From NCBI GenBank assembly GCA_004352715.1, contig SCFE01000077.1:1627489-1691488 (forward strand): a DNA stretch of 64,000 bases, written 5' to 3'. A program made the position numbers and the translations under genes. The notes beneath the pieces were generated by a model that did not search any database, was not told the origin of the DNA, and was given only the letters and a program-made list of their open reading frames with translations. The stretch's first letter is position 1. Each line of letters begins with the position of its first letter. Positions 23,801 through 32,675 of this stretch are shown here, piece after piece. Source of the DNA: Hofstenia miamia. Lineage: Eukaryota > Xenacoelomorpha > Acoela.

Positions 23801-25453
23801 TTCGGCTGCGCTGCCCACATCCTCAACGTCCTGGCCAAAGATCTGAAAATGTCACAGGTCACTGACAAAGTTATTCAACTACTGAAATTTTTCCGGAACC
23901 ATCATTTGCCTGCAGCGTGGCTCAACCAGAAAGGTGCCAACAAGTTAAAGCTTCCAATTGATGTGCGTTGGAGCAGCATGTGCATGGCACTTCAATCCTT
24001 GAGGAACATCGTGAGGAAAGTGTTGTTCCCGAAGACATTTACAATATTGGCACGAGTATTCCCATCAAAAGAAACGTCGAGGACTACCTGAGGGTTCTCA
24101 AGCCGATCAATGCAGCACTGGACAAGCTTCAAGGTTCAAAGGTGAGCCTCGCAGACGTAGTTGTCGCATGGAACGATCTAGCAAAATAACTAAACAAGGT
24201 TTTAGATACTGGATACTAGAAAAAATTCGCAGATCATCGAAAAATGACATTCACCACAGCTCATTTTCTTTGTTTCCTCCTGGATGCCAGTTCGTCAAAG
24301 AAAATATCTGGACGCCAGAAGAAGAATCGCTTTGGAGTATGCAAGCAGCCTCCATATCAAGTTGGTATCCGTCATCACAAAATTCCGAATCAAAAGAGAA
24401 TCTTTCAGTCCTTGTTACTATCCTGCTGATTGGTGGAAGCTTTTCAAGATTGACCTCAAGGTTATGGATATTATCAGAGCTATCCTCTCTTGAATCCCTT
24501 CAACTGCCCCGTTAGAGATACTTTTTGCGACATTTGGCTGGGTGCATAACAAAGTTCGTAACCGACTTGGAGTTCAGAAGGCTGTCAAGCTGGTTTCTTG
24601 CTTCAAAGTGCTGAATGCCAAGACGGAGGACCTAGAAGAGGAAGACTAGTTTAAAACTTTGCTGTTCATTTTAACCTTACTTTTCGTTTTTGATTTGAAG
24701 CAATTGTTGATACAATTAAAAGTTTAGTTGCAATTGATTTTCGTAAGCGAAAGAGGAAAAAATCAAAAAAATCCGATTAAAATAAAAAATCGATTTAAAT
24801 CAAAAAATCGTATTCTTTTGATTTTTTATAAAAAAAATCCGATTTTTTGACAACCCTGATTTGTATAAATAATCTGTTTTAGTATATTGAGATATGTCCA
24901 AATATGGCAATTTTGTTATTTAACGTTTTTGCTATCACATGGCCTCAAAACTCCTCTCAATTGTTATATCAAATCATAATATACAAATTTTCGTCATACT
25001 AGTTGGAGTTTTAAAGTGCCAGAAAGAAAATGGAAGTGTTTTCCATTTTTATTCACATGTTTTGCACACTAGTGAAGTTAATGAATGTACTTCGTTTAGA
25101 TAAATACTCGAATAGAAGCAATTTTTTGAATTATGAATTTCGGTGCATCACTCCAAGAGGAACTAGTGGAATAGCAATATTAGCTTAATACGTTTTTAAA
25201 ATCACGTAGTGATGAAGTATATAATTCCGCTATCGGCATACAGTCTGCGATGAGATTCGACATTGATTACTTGGGCATGAATACTAATAAATGGAATAGC
25301 AGTGACACCACCATTCATTTTCAATTAGCTATTGAGAAAAGGAAATAATTAATATACATAATAAAACGGATTGTTACAAGCTCAATATAAAGTGTACGAA
25401 AAACCAAATAATTGTTAACTACTGCATGAATGACTTACTGTTTGCATTTGCAT
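5677..25453 (-). CDS. CTNNB1: Beta-catenin (armadillo family), 11 coding exons
   Basis: Joined exons (minus strand, 5' to 3'): 25453-25439, 22188-21999, 20666-20446, 20098-19850, 19507-19229, 17917-17789, 17746-17387, 15170-14805, 13184-13034, 6961-6659, 5819-5677. All junctions are GT-AG and in phase, giving 801 codons (human about 781). Seen: N-terminal degron [14 protein letters not shown] (residues 99-112), armadillo repeats from about 150 to 680, a Met/His/Pro-rich tail and C-terminus DIFGSEL. Known for the family: Wnt co-activator that binds TCF and BCL9, and an adhesion protein that binds cadherin and alpha-catenin. Here Lys308 and Arg410 match the human TCF-contact residues Lys312 and Lys435, but the alpha-catenin-binding helix is not found. 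Introns hold hAT and piggyBac insertions. A minus-strand AATAAA lies at 5206-5201, 471 bp past the stop. Exon 1 is the least certain part. Confidence 0.93.
6659..6961 (-). CDS. CTNNB1: Beta-catenin exon 10: end of repeat 12 and C-terminal tail
   Basis: The acceptor at TCGTTTAG|CT gives [16 protein letters not shown], matching VATYAAAVLFRMSEDK of other beta-catenins. The usual helix C after repeat 12 is not recognisable; a Gly/Met/His/Pro-rich region follows (for example [20 protein letters not shown]). The exon ends CAAG|GTAACA in phase 1. Confidence 0.9.
7897..8220. mobile_element. Short mariner-like element nested in the piggyBac
   Basis: About 37-bp imperfect terminal inverted repeats (AGGCCATACCGGAAAAAACC at the left, complement of AGGCCATTCCGGAAAAAAAC at the right) lie next to TA dinucleotides. 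The 324-bp unit retains a 62-codon minus-strand ORF (8190-8002). It ends [11 protein letters not shown], vaguely like the C-terminus of mariner transposases. It looks like a deletion derivative that inserted after the piggyBac. Confidence 0.7.
8581..10342 (+). pseudogene. piggyBac transposase, frameshifted
   Basis: Pieces in order: an acidic N-terminus; [20 protein letters not shown] and [11 protein letters not shown] (about 8940-9035); [10 protein letters not shown] and [11 protein letters not shown] (about 9317-9400). Then ADNYFNS (about 9566), [14 protein letters not shown] (about 9725) and a C-terminal Cys-rich domain with [11 protein letters not shown] (10220-10260). The three acidic positions of the DDE_Tnp_1_7 catalytic core (DEQ, DNYF, WFDNK) are all visible. 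The frame changes several times and stops interrupt it, so no full-length protein can be made. Confidence 0.85.
10556..13033. other. Beta-catenin intron 9, proximal part
   Basis: AT-rich intronic DNA between the piggyBac and exon 9. Small frames such as 11608-11802 are low-complexity and unconvincing. Confidence 0.7.
13034..13184 (-). CDS. CTNNB1: Beta-catenin exon 9: armadillo repeats 11-12
   Basis: It begins [20 protein letters not shown], matching the family's LLYSP...QRVAAGVLCEL, then [18 protein letters not shown]. It ends with one base (G) that completes an Ala codon with exon 10. Acceptor TTTTAG|TTA, donor ATAG|GTTAG. It contains no usable ATG and was found by homology. Confidence 0.93.
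14805..15170 (-). CDS. CTNNB1: Beta-catenin exon 8: armadillo repeats 9-11
   Basis: It encodes 122 residues: [61 protein letters not shown] and ending FVQ. The repeat-10 loop is shorter than in human or fly ([16 protein letters not shown] in place of a longer polar insert). A second copy at 15848-16213 is an assembly duplicate, not a second exon. Confidence 0.95.
15848..16213 (-). other. Second copy of beta-catenin exon 8 (probable assembly artefact)
   Basis: It encodes the same 122 residues as exon 8, with the same splice sites. If real, splicing both copies in would insert a duplicated repeat 9-11 block in frame, because the exon is 366 bp and phase 0. The single-N joins on both sides argue against that. 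Confidence 0.85.
17387..17746 (-). CDS. CTNNB1: Beta-catenin exon 7: armadillo repeats 7-9
   Basis: It encodes 120 residues including [32 protein letters not shown] and DDIIEPA. Arg410 (in AATRQ) replaces human K435 conservatively, and the helix lining the TCF groove is intact. Phase 0 at both ends. Confidence 0.96.
17789..17917 (-). CDS. CTNNB1: Beta-catenin exon 6: armadillo repeats 5-6
   Basis: A 43-codon exon reading [14 protein letters not shown] then [20 protein letters not shown]. The second block is almost invariant in beta-catenins. It contains no ATG and is easily missed by ORF finding. Acceptor ATTTAG|ATT, donor AAG|GTAATT; phase 0 at both ends. Confidence 0.95.
17918..19228. other. 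Beta-catenin intron 5
   Basis: No exon, repeat or element recognised in this 1.3-kb intron. Confidence 0.7.
19229..19507 (-). CDS. CTNNB1: Beta-catenin exon 5: armadillo repeats 2-5
   Basis: It encodes 93 residues with the family blocks [43 protein letters not shown] and [13 protein letters not shown]. The lysine in NVKFLAI (residue 308) matches human K312, one of the two TCF charged-button residues. Donor CAG|GTAAAT, acceptor TTTTAG|GTT. Confidence 0.96.
19850..20098 (-). CDS. CTNNB1: Beta-catenin exon 4: armadillo repeats 1-2
   Basis: It starts [19 protein letters not shown] and corresponds to the start of human repeat 1. [11 protein letters not shown] and MVHQLSK are near-identical to the family. 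The acidic repeat-1 face that contacts BCL9 in other animals is kept ([11 protein letters not shown]). The junction with exon 3 skips the alpha-catenin-binding stretch that precedes repeat 1 in typical beta-catenins. Confidence 0.95.
20446..20666 (-). CDS. CTNNB1: Beta-catenin exon 3: N-terminal phosphodegron
   Basis: It encodes 74 residues. The [11 protein letters not shown] block followed by [11 protein letters not shown] reproduces the beta-TrCP degron. Serines and threonine equivalent to human S33, S37, T41 and S45 are all present. Lysines equivalent to K19 (residue 84) and K49 (residue 116) are also kept. The exon ends ...TPDSYQ at CAG|GTTAGA. It therefore predicts classic CK1/GSK3-controlled turnover. 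Confidence 0.93.
21999..22188 (-). CDS. CTNNB1: Beta-catenin exon 2: charged helical N-terminal extension
   Basis: Acceptor TTTTTTGTAG and donor CAAG|GTATTT bound 190 bp that open in one frame and join the degron exon with matching phase (CAA G|GT). The 63 residues begin EYQVGG and include [15 protein letters not shown] and [15 protein letters not shown], which look like amphipathic helix or coiled coil. I recognise no counterpart in other beta-catenins or in another named domain. That it belongs to this gene is inferred from strand, order and phase. Confidence 0.7.
22705..24858 (+). mobile_element. hAT-superfamily element with perfect 8-bp target duplication
   Basis: ATTTGTAT at 22697-22704 and again at 24859-24866 flanks a 2154-bp element. 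Its ends are CAGGGTTG...CAACCCTG. Subterminal regions are rich in GATTTAAAT/AAAATC blocks. It lies in the intron between beta-catenin exons 1 and 2, in the opposite orientation. Confidence 0.95.
22917..24649 (+). pseudogene. hAT transposase with BED zinc finger, two exons, broken
   Basis: Exon 1 (22917-22973) starts MPAGH and ends KYFTRSTK at AAG|GTAAGA. Exon 2 starts at 23075 after TTTTAG, in phase 0. The BED finger is VWATCKTC...MEKHYASH (C-x2-C...H-x3-H). Further blocks are LSLDGWSN and TDNARN (catalytic-core aspartates), [17 protein letters not shown] and a C-terminal [13 protein letters not shown]. Defects include a TAG at codon 7 (22935), a frameshift near 23520, a TAA near 23609 and at least one more shift near 23760. 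The element is dead for its own transposase. Confidence 0.9.
25439..25453 (-). CDS. CTNNB1: Beta-catenin candidate first coding exon (MQMQT)
   Basis: A short ORF of five codons ends at a strong donor (ACA|GTAAGT). It has an in-frame TGA five codons upstream and joins the next exon in phase 0. Homology cannot be judged at this length. If this exon is wrong, translation could start at the Met ten codons into the next exon, or in another upstream exon. Confidence 0.42.
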
Positions 25454-28400
25454 CGCCTTCAGTTCACATCAACTAAAACACAACATTAATACAGTGGGTG
25501 ACCTATGTGCAGACAAGTAAATTAAAGGGATTAACGGCAGCGTGATATCTGCCAATGCACGGAAATCGGCGTCAAACGGCGATTGCCAATAAACGCCACT
25601 CAATAAATGTGAAAATCCTTGTTACACATTTGCATAAATTAAAATACTACTACAGAGAACGTCATTAAGCATCACTTTCAAATTTAATAATTAGAAAAGC
25701 CGAATAATTGAAAATGCGCTGAGTAAGTGCGCAATGCCATAGCAAGAAATAAATGATTAAGCGAAAACTGCTCTCTCAACAAAATTATATTTAATCAATT
25801 ACGATAGGATCGCTCAAAAGACAGCTAATATGTAATTGATTGACACTTTTAATTGATTGACTTTCAGTTAATAACGATGTTCAAAGATGATTGAAAGTTG
25901 AGAAGAGAATTTCTATGAAGAGCAAACGACTTTAAATATAAGTGGACGGGTTATGTATAATCTGTTCAATTGAGAAGAGTTAAGGAACTTTTATTGCAAA
26001 GTTGCATGTGAATGATTAATATAAAAAAATTTATCATAAGTAGAATAATGTTTTAAAAGTAAAATGATAAAAATGTGGATTTAATTGTTTAATAAAATAT
26101 ACATTTATGTTTTCGTAGCAAATCTAAAATTTGAAAGCTTTTCATGAAACAGAACATTTTAAGATGTGTCATAAAATTAGAATTACCATGCTATTACGCG
26201 ATATTGACTTGAATCTATATGGTAATTTTTACAAAATAATCATTAATGTACAAAGTTTAAAATGATTATGGGCAATACAATAAAAGATTGCAAATATAGA
26301 AATCACTCGCTTACGCTAGCTAAGAATTGCCAAAAAATGCTGTCATTCAATACAATAGGAGATTATGATTCACTAACCTTTCAAAAGATATATTAATCAC
26401 AGGGCAAGAAGACAAATTCGACACCTCGTCAATGATAGGCGTATATGTCAATCGGAGGCGACGCAATCGACAACTAATTCTCTAGTATACACTTTATATT
26501 GCATATTTTTCTCTATTATTTTCTGTTGAAAAATCAACACGATACACAAATTGAAGAAGAAAATATATTATAACTATTTGAACATGAAATGGTTATATGT
26601 GTAACTTAATTTTTAAATCAAATTTTAAAATGACATTCAGTACGTTAAATTTATCAGAAAAATTAAACATTAGCTCGAGCCACATGAAGGCTTTCATAAT
26701 ATAAAACAAAAAGGTATCATCACAAAATGCATATGAAAAATACATAGCTAAATATAGCACTGCTTTATTACAGATCAAATTTTGCAGTTATCAATTAAAT
26801 ACAATGTTTCAACAATATACATTCGATAAGTATTAGGCGCCGTGTCATTGAAAAAAGCATGAAAAGCCGAATTTTATTGATTGTTTAAATAAAAATAGGT
26901 TTTTCGAAAATCTCTTATACAAAAACAGATCAAGTCTACAATTTTATGATGGGACTAAAATCCCATCGCGTGCGCGGGATCTAATATACTAATCAATGTT
27001 TGTTTATGATATAATTTAATAATTATTTTAACATTATTTTAAAATGAGTTAACTCATTCACTTGGGGGCCGATTTTACACATACCCTCCATATTTAAGAT
27101 GTAACTCACTGTTTTTTAATAAACTATCATTACTTTTTTCTTTAACTTGTTCTGCAATTTTTGGTGCAAAAATTATGCACATATCAAAGTATCTCTACAC
27201 CGAAAGGGTAAGGTAAAATAGGATTAAGAAGGGACAAAATTAGAAAAGTGATTTCTTTTGGTCGTACAACTTATGTCGGCTTTGACAAGATTCAATACAA
27301 CAGACTGAGGGCATTTTCAAGCACAATTAGTAACTAAATTTGCAATTTATTGCTTTAAAGAGTATTCAATTGAGATCTTGGATCGCATTAATTCCGGGCT
27401 GCAAGTAAAAAATGATTTCAATGGGGTTCTTAATTCCATAAAAAACATCTCTATTTAAAGTGACTTACCGAATTAAGCTCATAAAATAGAATACAATTAG
27501 TACCAGCTAACAGCATTTTATAAATTACAAATACAAGAATAGAATTCAAATAATTACCCATTTAATAAAGAAGTAATAAAGTAGATATCAAAATAATCTA
27601 AAATAGTTGTACCTATTTCGGCAATATATGTCCAATGCATAATGTATTTCAAATAATTGCCGAAAATTATAATTTGTACTAAGAGTTTTGAGACTGCAAA
27701 AATATATTTGTCACAAATAAACTACATTGACAATACTAGATAAACCTAACTAGTAACCGTTTTACTTGCATAGCGATAACACTCGATTTGCAAAGCGATT
27801 TGTTTTTTATCTAAAAATGCATGAACAAATTTATGGCCATCTAACAAATTACAATAAGGGCGGATTATATATATAAATATTATTTTTTTAACAGTTTTAT
27901 ATTAATATACAACCACGATCTCTATTTCGATAATTTCAAGTAGCTAGAGCACGACTACTTTAAAAGAAACACATAAAATGAATCATTGCTTTATTTTGCC
28001 AAATAATTTTTTTATTATTTATATAAATTAGAATTATTAAAATCGAAAATTTGTTTATCTTCTCCACTGAATTTTCTGCGGTCTGTGCTTTGAAGTAATG
28101 ACTGCCTCGGTTGAAAAAAGCTAAGCGTCTTTGCCATAAGTAATTGACTTTTATATAAATGTTAGTTAAAAACAGGTCTACGATGCTATACATTTGACAT
28201 TTAAATTCGAATTAGATTACATGTATATTCCAAGAGGGCCAGGAATTCCGACTTGATTCCATTTGAGGCTAAATTGGGGATACTTCGAAAGCATATAAAC
28301 TAGCCCCAGGTACGACTGATTTCCAGGTAAAACTCGAAAAACAATTTTGAAAAAAACTTAATGCTCCTTCAATTGGAGCTTCATGAGTGTCTCACCAACA

Positions 28401-29739
28401 TCGGCAAGTTCCACTACAAGTAGAAGTAATAGAATACGCATAATTTGTGATCATTGCCTAATTTCATTTCCAACAGAGGACTGAATTTGATGTATAAAAT
28501 GCGAAAGCTGGTGCCATGAAGCTTCATCAACGTTCTTACAAGCATATAAATTGTTCAAAGACTCCACGCTTTACGGCAAATTATATATTTTATAATTATA
28601 TTATTTATTAGTTTAGGTAAGTATGTGCGATGAATTATCACATTTCATAGGCACCATTGAAATATCTTTGCTTTCACTGGCCGTTGTAACTATCTCAATT
28701 ATTGTATGTATATGCATATAAAGATGACAAATTGATGAAAAATTCTGATCTATGACAAAAATCTAAATCCAATAAATGCCAAACGAGACCTAGAAGGCGG
28801 AAAATACAGAAAAAACATTCTAGAGAGCAGTAAAACAAACAGGAAAGAATGTAGTAGCAATTCCTCTTGCACATCTCATTTGTTACTGAGATGACAATCG
28901 ATTTAGTGCACTAACTCTTGAAATCATTTCGAAGAAATTGAACACGTTGAATTAATTACTAGAAACGGTAAACATTTTTCACTTGGAAGTATTAAGGGAA
29001 AATGCTCACTCTCATAGTTGGCCAAGAAGCGCAAAACTACTATGGGTTACTAATGTTTGCAATGCCAGAGGTAAATATCAAATTCAAATTTTTTAGGTTA
29101 TCAATCACATTCTTGGTGTATGACATCAACTTCATTATTGTTTGAATAGTTCTTTGTTTTATAATTGTGATGCGCACATATTGTTTTTCAATGCATGAAA
29201 AATTACAACGCCTCAAAACATTGAATTAGTTCCATTCTTGAACCATATCAATTAGATCACTAAATAGCAAACAGTATGAACGTACGTCATTAAATGAAGA
29301 TTTAAACTATTAAGCATAGATCTAACGATTAACAAGCATCGACATTTTTTTGCTAGAATTAAAAAAGCTATCTAACAGTGAGTCTAAATGTTTACAAAAA
29401 TATTAGTACACCTTTACACAATAAATTCTCACAACAATAATTACTAATAATATTAATATTAGGGCATCCATACTTACTACTATAACATTAGATGAGTAAT
29501 GTATATGAATCACAAAGGGTATGAAATAAATATTTGTTAGTTAAAATTAAATTTAATATTTTATAATGAGTATCTTAGTAAAGTATTACATTATATATAA
29601 AATTTTGTATTCAAGAAATTTATGAAAGTCCGTATAGAAAAATTATTAAATAATATTTTTATAATCGTTTATATTATTATTTTTTAAAAAAATTTATTAT
29701 TTGTATCCTAAAATAAATTTCTCTTAAATTTAAACAAAT
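25454..29739. other. Intergenic region between divergent beta-catenin and DZANK1
   Basis: AT-rich. It should contain the 5'UTRs and promoters of both genes, but I see no element that I can name. The only coding-like patch is the Cys/His fragment at 28440-28545. Confidence 0.5.
28440..28545 (+). pseudogene. Cys/His-rich transposon-like fragment
   Basis: The frame IICDHCLISFPTED, a stop, then CIKCESWCHEASS shows paired CxxC and W-C-H spacing. This resembles the small zinc-binding end of CENP-B/Jerky-type transposases or a PHD-like finger. It is short and interrupted, and no ends are visible. Confidence 0.25.
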
Positions 29740-29754
29740 CTTTTGTTTCCATAG
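29740..29754 (+). promoter_or_regulatory. 3' splice-site-like sequence just before DZANK1
   Basis: A pyrimidine-rich CTTTTGTTTCCATAG ends 26 bases before the DZANK1 ATG. It could be the acceptor of a 5'UTR intron, or a spliced-leader acceptor if this organism trans-splices. No matching donor is identified. Confidence 0.4.
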
Positions 29755-29763
29755 TAACTAACA

Positions 29764-29778
29764 ATGGCAGCAATCTAA
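29764..29778 (+). promoter_or_regulatory. Four-codon upstream ORF before DZANK1
   Basis: ATG GCA GCA ATC TAA lies two bases before the DZANK1 start codon. If it is in the mature 5'UTR it could reduce or time translation by reinitiation. Confidence 0.45.
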
Positions 29779-29780
29779 AA

Positions 29781-31952
29781 ATGACTGCTGGTGCGATACC
29801 TGTTCCATTAATAATACCTTTAAGGGTTCCTGAAAAAGGTAGATCAAAATTTCATATAGACTCAAACACTAAAATTGAACTACGAACTACATGTGAACAT
29901 GCTAGTATATTTTATACAGTTAATGGTCTTAGACCAGATCCTTTTCAGTATGGCGATAAAACTCAAGTAACATTAAAATACAAGCGACCGTTTACTCTAC
30001 CAAGTGGTAAAATTGTACTTAAAGTTCTTGCAGCTCTTCCTGATGGCAAAGAAAGTGCTGTAAACACCAAACAATTAATTGTTGATTATGTTGATGCTGT
30101 AGAATATGTCAATACTCATATGAAAATGGATTCCGACTCAAAAGTAGAATTTCCTGTAAAAATTGATTCAGATCAACTTAAGCCAAAAGATTCTGCTAGG
30201 TTTACTAGTAATCGCAAGTCTTTGCGAAAATCAACTGATTTATCTCTTGAAACATTCAGTTCTACAAATTTGCCTCCTGCTGAAAATGAATTACCTACGA
30301 ATCCTAAAGAGGTGTTGAGAGCTGCTAGAGAAACAGATTTTTTGAAGTGCATTGTTTGTCATGCATCAAGACCTGCAGATCCATATGCAAGATTTTGCAC
30401 CGAATGTGGGTACCCTGTTCCTCCTATCACAAATAAGAAACTTCCACCCCCTGAACCTGGACAAATGGGAACTTGCATTAAGTGTCATAATACTGTTCCT
30501 TTGAATACTGATAGGTGCTTAATTTGTGAGGCGGATCTTTTTGTACAAATGCAGCCTCAAGCTAGTTTAAAAATGGAAGGTGTAAAGTATTGCAGTAACT
30601 GCAATACCGCAAATCCACCAGTTTTATCGGTTTGTGTAAGATGCGAATGTGCATTAGGACCTGTATCTAAAATTGATAATTTAGCACAGAGTAGTGTTCC
30701 ACTACCGTCAGTTATGAGCCGCTTATCATGTTCAAAATGTGGCAGGGTAAATTCTTCGGATGCCAGATTCTGTGATTGGTGTGGTTCAAAACCAAAACTT
30801 TCAAAAACAACTTTGAATTGTACTCGTTGCACTGCTTCAAATCAAATCTATGCAAAGTTTTGTTTATCCTGTGGTTATGTAATTGATCCACCATTGAGAG
30901 AAGAGGTTAGTGCTTGTTTAAAATCTACATCAAGTGAAGCAGAGTGGTTAGCTGTTTCTAAACTCAATTCATCAAACAAAAAGTATTGTACTGCATCAAC
31001 TCAAACAGTTGGATTATATTATCCATCTAATCGTGCATTGGAAACTGCTTTTGCTGAAGATGAATCTCGAAAAGTGTTTAAGGTTGAAAAGAAGATACCT
31101 TTATCAAGTATCAGTCCTGGCAGGGGTTATTGGCGCCAAAATATTGATTTCATTTGCGCTCATCTTAAAGCTTATGCGCAAAATAACCTTGAATTTCGAA
31201 CATTGACAGGTGACCATAAACTTGGAAAACTTATGTGTGCAACTCTGCATGAAGATGGACATGAACTTTCTTTAACTCTGAATTTTCCAGTTCGTAGTGA
31301 TGGCAAAGGCTCAGAATTTAAAGGCAAAAATTTGAACTTAGTAAAAAATAGTTTGCTAACTAAATATTCTGATACTAAACAAAAATATTTTTCAGATGAT
31401 AATGTTAGTGTTAATTCTGCAACTAGTGATGAAACTATTGGCACAATAGCTTCCTTTCAAGAACCGGAACCTGTAAAAATAAAGAAAAAAACGAAAACAA
31501 AAAAAATCGTTCCTACTAAAAAGCTGACAGCTGTCGATCGACTACTGTTTGCCGAAGTCGATGAAAAGGGTGATGGTAATGCCGATGTCATAAAACAGTT
31601 AATTGATGAAGGTGGGAATATTTATGCCAAAAACAATGATGTATCACTTGTTGAATATGCAATTAAATATTTTCACTTAGATGCCGCAGCAATGATTATT
31701 CAATGTGGATTCGGCATCAATTCAGCATGCGATTCATTTGGTAATACTCCATTACATGTAGCTATTCAAACAACTCCTTGCCGGAAACCTATGGTTGAAA
31801 GACTACTGAGCTTAGGTGCTAAACCTAAGAAGAAAAATACTAAAGGAATTTCTCCATATGATGCTGCTGTTCAAAGAAATTTAGATGAAATTGTGACTTT
31901 GCTAGCCTCTCATCTTGGTCAAGAATATTTGAACAAATTAACCCAACTTTAA
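29781..31952 (+). CDS. DZANK1: DZANK1: double zinc ribbon and ankyrin repeat protein
   Basis: 723 codons in one exon, close to the vertebrate length of about 750. The start MTAGAIPVPLIIPLRVP matches the DZANK1 N-terminus. Order: a beta-sandwich-like region (about 15-105), then five CxxC...CxxC zinc ribbons at about 190-209, 232-249, 271-288, 317-334 and 347-364. A linker follows, then ankyrin repeats at about 615-720 (GNTPLHVAI is clear). Known for the family: DZANK1 works with Ninl and cytoplasmic dynein in ciliary and photoreceptor transport. Nothing here suggests loss of function. The lack of introns is unusual beside the intron-rich beta-catenin. An upstream ATG at 29764 opens a four-codon uORF ending before the start. 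Confidence 0.95.
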   Translation: MTAGAIPVPLIIPLRVPEKGRSKFHIDSNTKIELRTTCEHASIFYTVNGLRPDPFQYGDKTQVTLKYKRPFTLPSGKIVLKVLAALPDGKESAVNTKQLIVDYVDAVEYVNTHMKMDSDSKVEFPVKIDSDQLKPKDSARFTSNRKSLRKSTDLSLETFSSTNLPPAENELPTNPKEVLRAARETDFLKCIVCHASRPADPYARFCTECGYPVPPITNKKLPPPEPGQMGTCIKCHNTVPLNTDRCLICEADLFVQMQPQASLKMEGVKYCSNCNTANPPVLSVCVRCECALGPVSKIDNLAQSSVPLPSVMSRLSCSKCGRVNSSDARFCDWCGSKPKLSKTTLNCTRCTASNQIYAKFCLSCGYVIDPPLREEVSACLKSTSSEAEWLAVSKLNSSNKKYCTASTQTVGLYYPSNRALETAFAEDESRKVFKVEKKIPLSSISPGRGYWRQNIDFICAHLKAYAQNNLEFRTLTGDHKLGKLMCATLHEDGHELSLTLNFPVRSDGKGSEFKGKNLNLVKNSLLTKYSDTKQKYFSDDNVSVNSATSDETIGTIASFQEPEPVKIKKKTKTKKIVPTKKLTAVDRLLFAEVDEKGDGNADVIKQLIDEGGNIYAKNNDVSLVEYAIKYFHLDAAAMIIQCGFGINSACDSFGNTPLHVAIQTTPCRKPMVERLLSLGAKPKKKNTKGISPYDAAVQRNLDEIVTLLASHLGQEYLNKLTQL

Positions 31953-32049
31953 TGAAACTCTAAAATACAGATAATCTATCTCTATATTGCATATATATAT
32001 ATATATATATATATGTAATATATATATTGCTTGAATACTAAGCGTCTTT

Positions 32050-32675
32050 ATGAAAAAAACAACGAAAATTTTAATTGAAAGTGCTTTCGGTACTTACTGT
32101 AACATCTTCACTCAAAAACAAAATTTCATTGGTGGCAAAAATATAAATTTACAAATTATTAATCAAAATTTAAGAGTTTGATGACATTTTGTATTTAAAT
32201 TAGGTTTCACTTCCTTAATATAAATTGATTCTGCGACTTTGGTGCATTTGTGTTTCATTAAAATATTAAAGTCGGATGTTGACGTTTTATGTATTTTCGA
32301 ATGCATGTAAATTTTGGTTTCACCATTGTAGATGCTATCGCACTTACGACAATTATATTTGTGAACATTTGATGAAACCAAAGGTTTTTGCATTGGATCT
32401 TTATTACGAATTAAATTGGTATAATTCTTGATTTCTTTAGTTTTATATTTATATTATATAAAGATTTCTTAAGGCGTGTGTTCTAATAAAAGGTAATTTC
32501 CAAAATATATTATATTTGTTGTCTTGTGAATTGTGTTCTAATAAAGAGGATGTCAGAGCTTCTTTAGATGTCTTTAATTTTGATTATCGATTTGTAAATT
32601 TTTGCCACAAATTAATTTTTCTTTTTGACTAACGTACCGAAAGTACTTAAATTAAAATTTTCGTTGTTTTTTCAT
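32050..32675. mobile_element. TIR-flanked 0.63-kb unit carrying a GIY-YIG-like fragment
   Basis: ATGAAAAAAACAACGAAAAT at 32050 is mirrored at the right end (complement ATGAAAAAACAACGAAAATT), with similarity over about 45 bp. Both ends lie beside TA-rich tracts. Inside, the minus strand carries the ORF described at 32163-32393. It could be a Penelope-like remnant with inverted termini, or a composite MITE. Confidence 0.6.
32163..32393 (-). pseudogene. GIY-YIG-like endonuclease fragment (Penelope-type) or C2H2 finger
   Basis: 76 codons. KYNCRKCDSIYNGETKIYMH resembles the CxxC...YxGET core of Penelope-element GIY-YIG endonucleases (C15, C18, Y22, G24-E25-T26). The same residues also satisfy C2H2 spacing (C15, C18, H31, H35). 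The YNGET match favours GIY-YIG. No reverse transcriptase is seen nearby. Confidence 0.45.

Noticed and set aside
31009-31206. Alternative frames inside DZANK1 (also 30557-30894 and 31172-31444 minus)
   Set aside because: Shadows of a long, well-supported coding frame.
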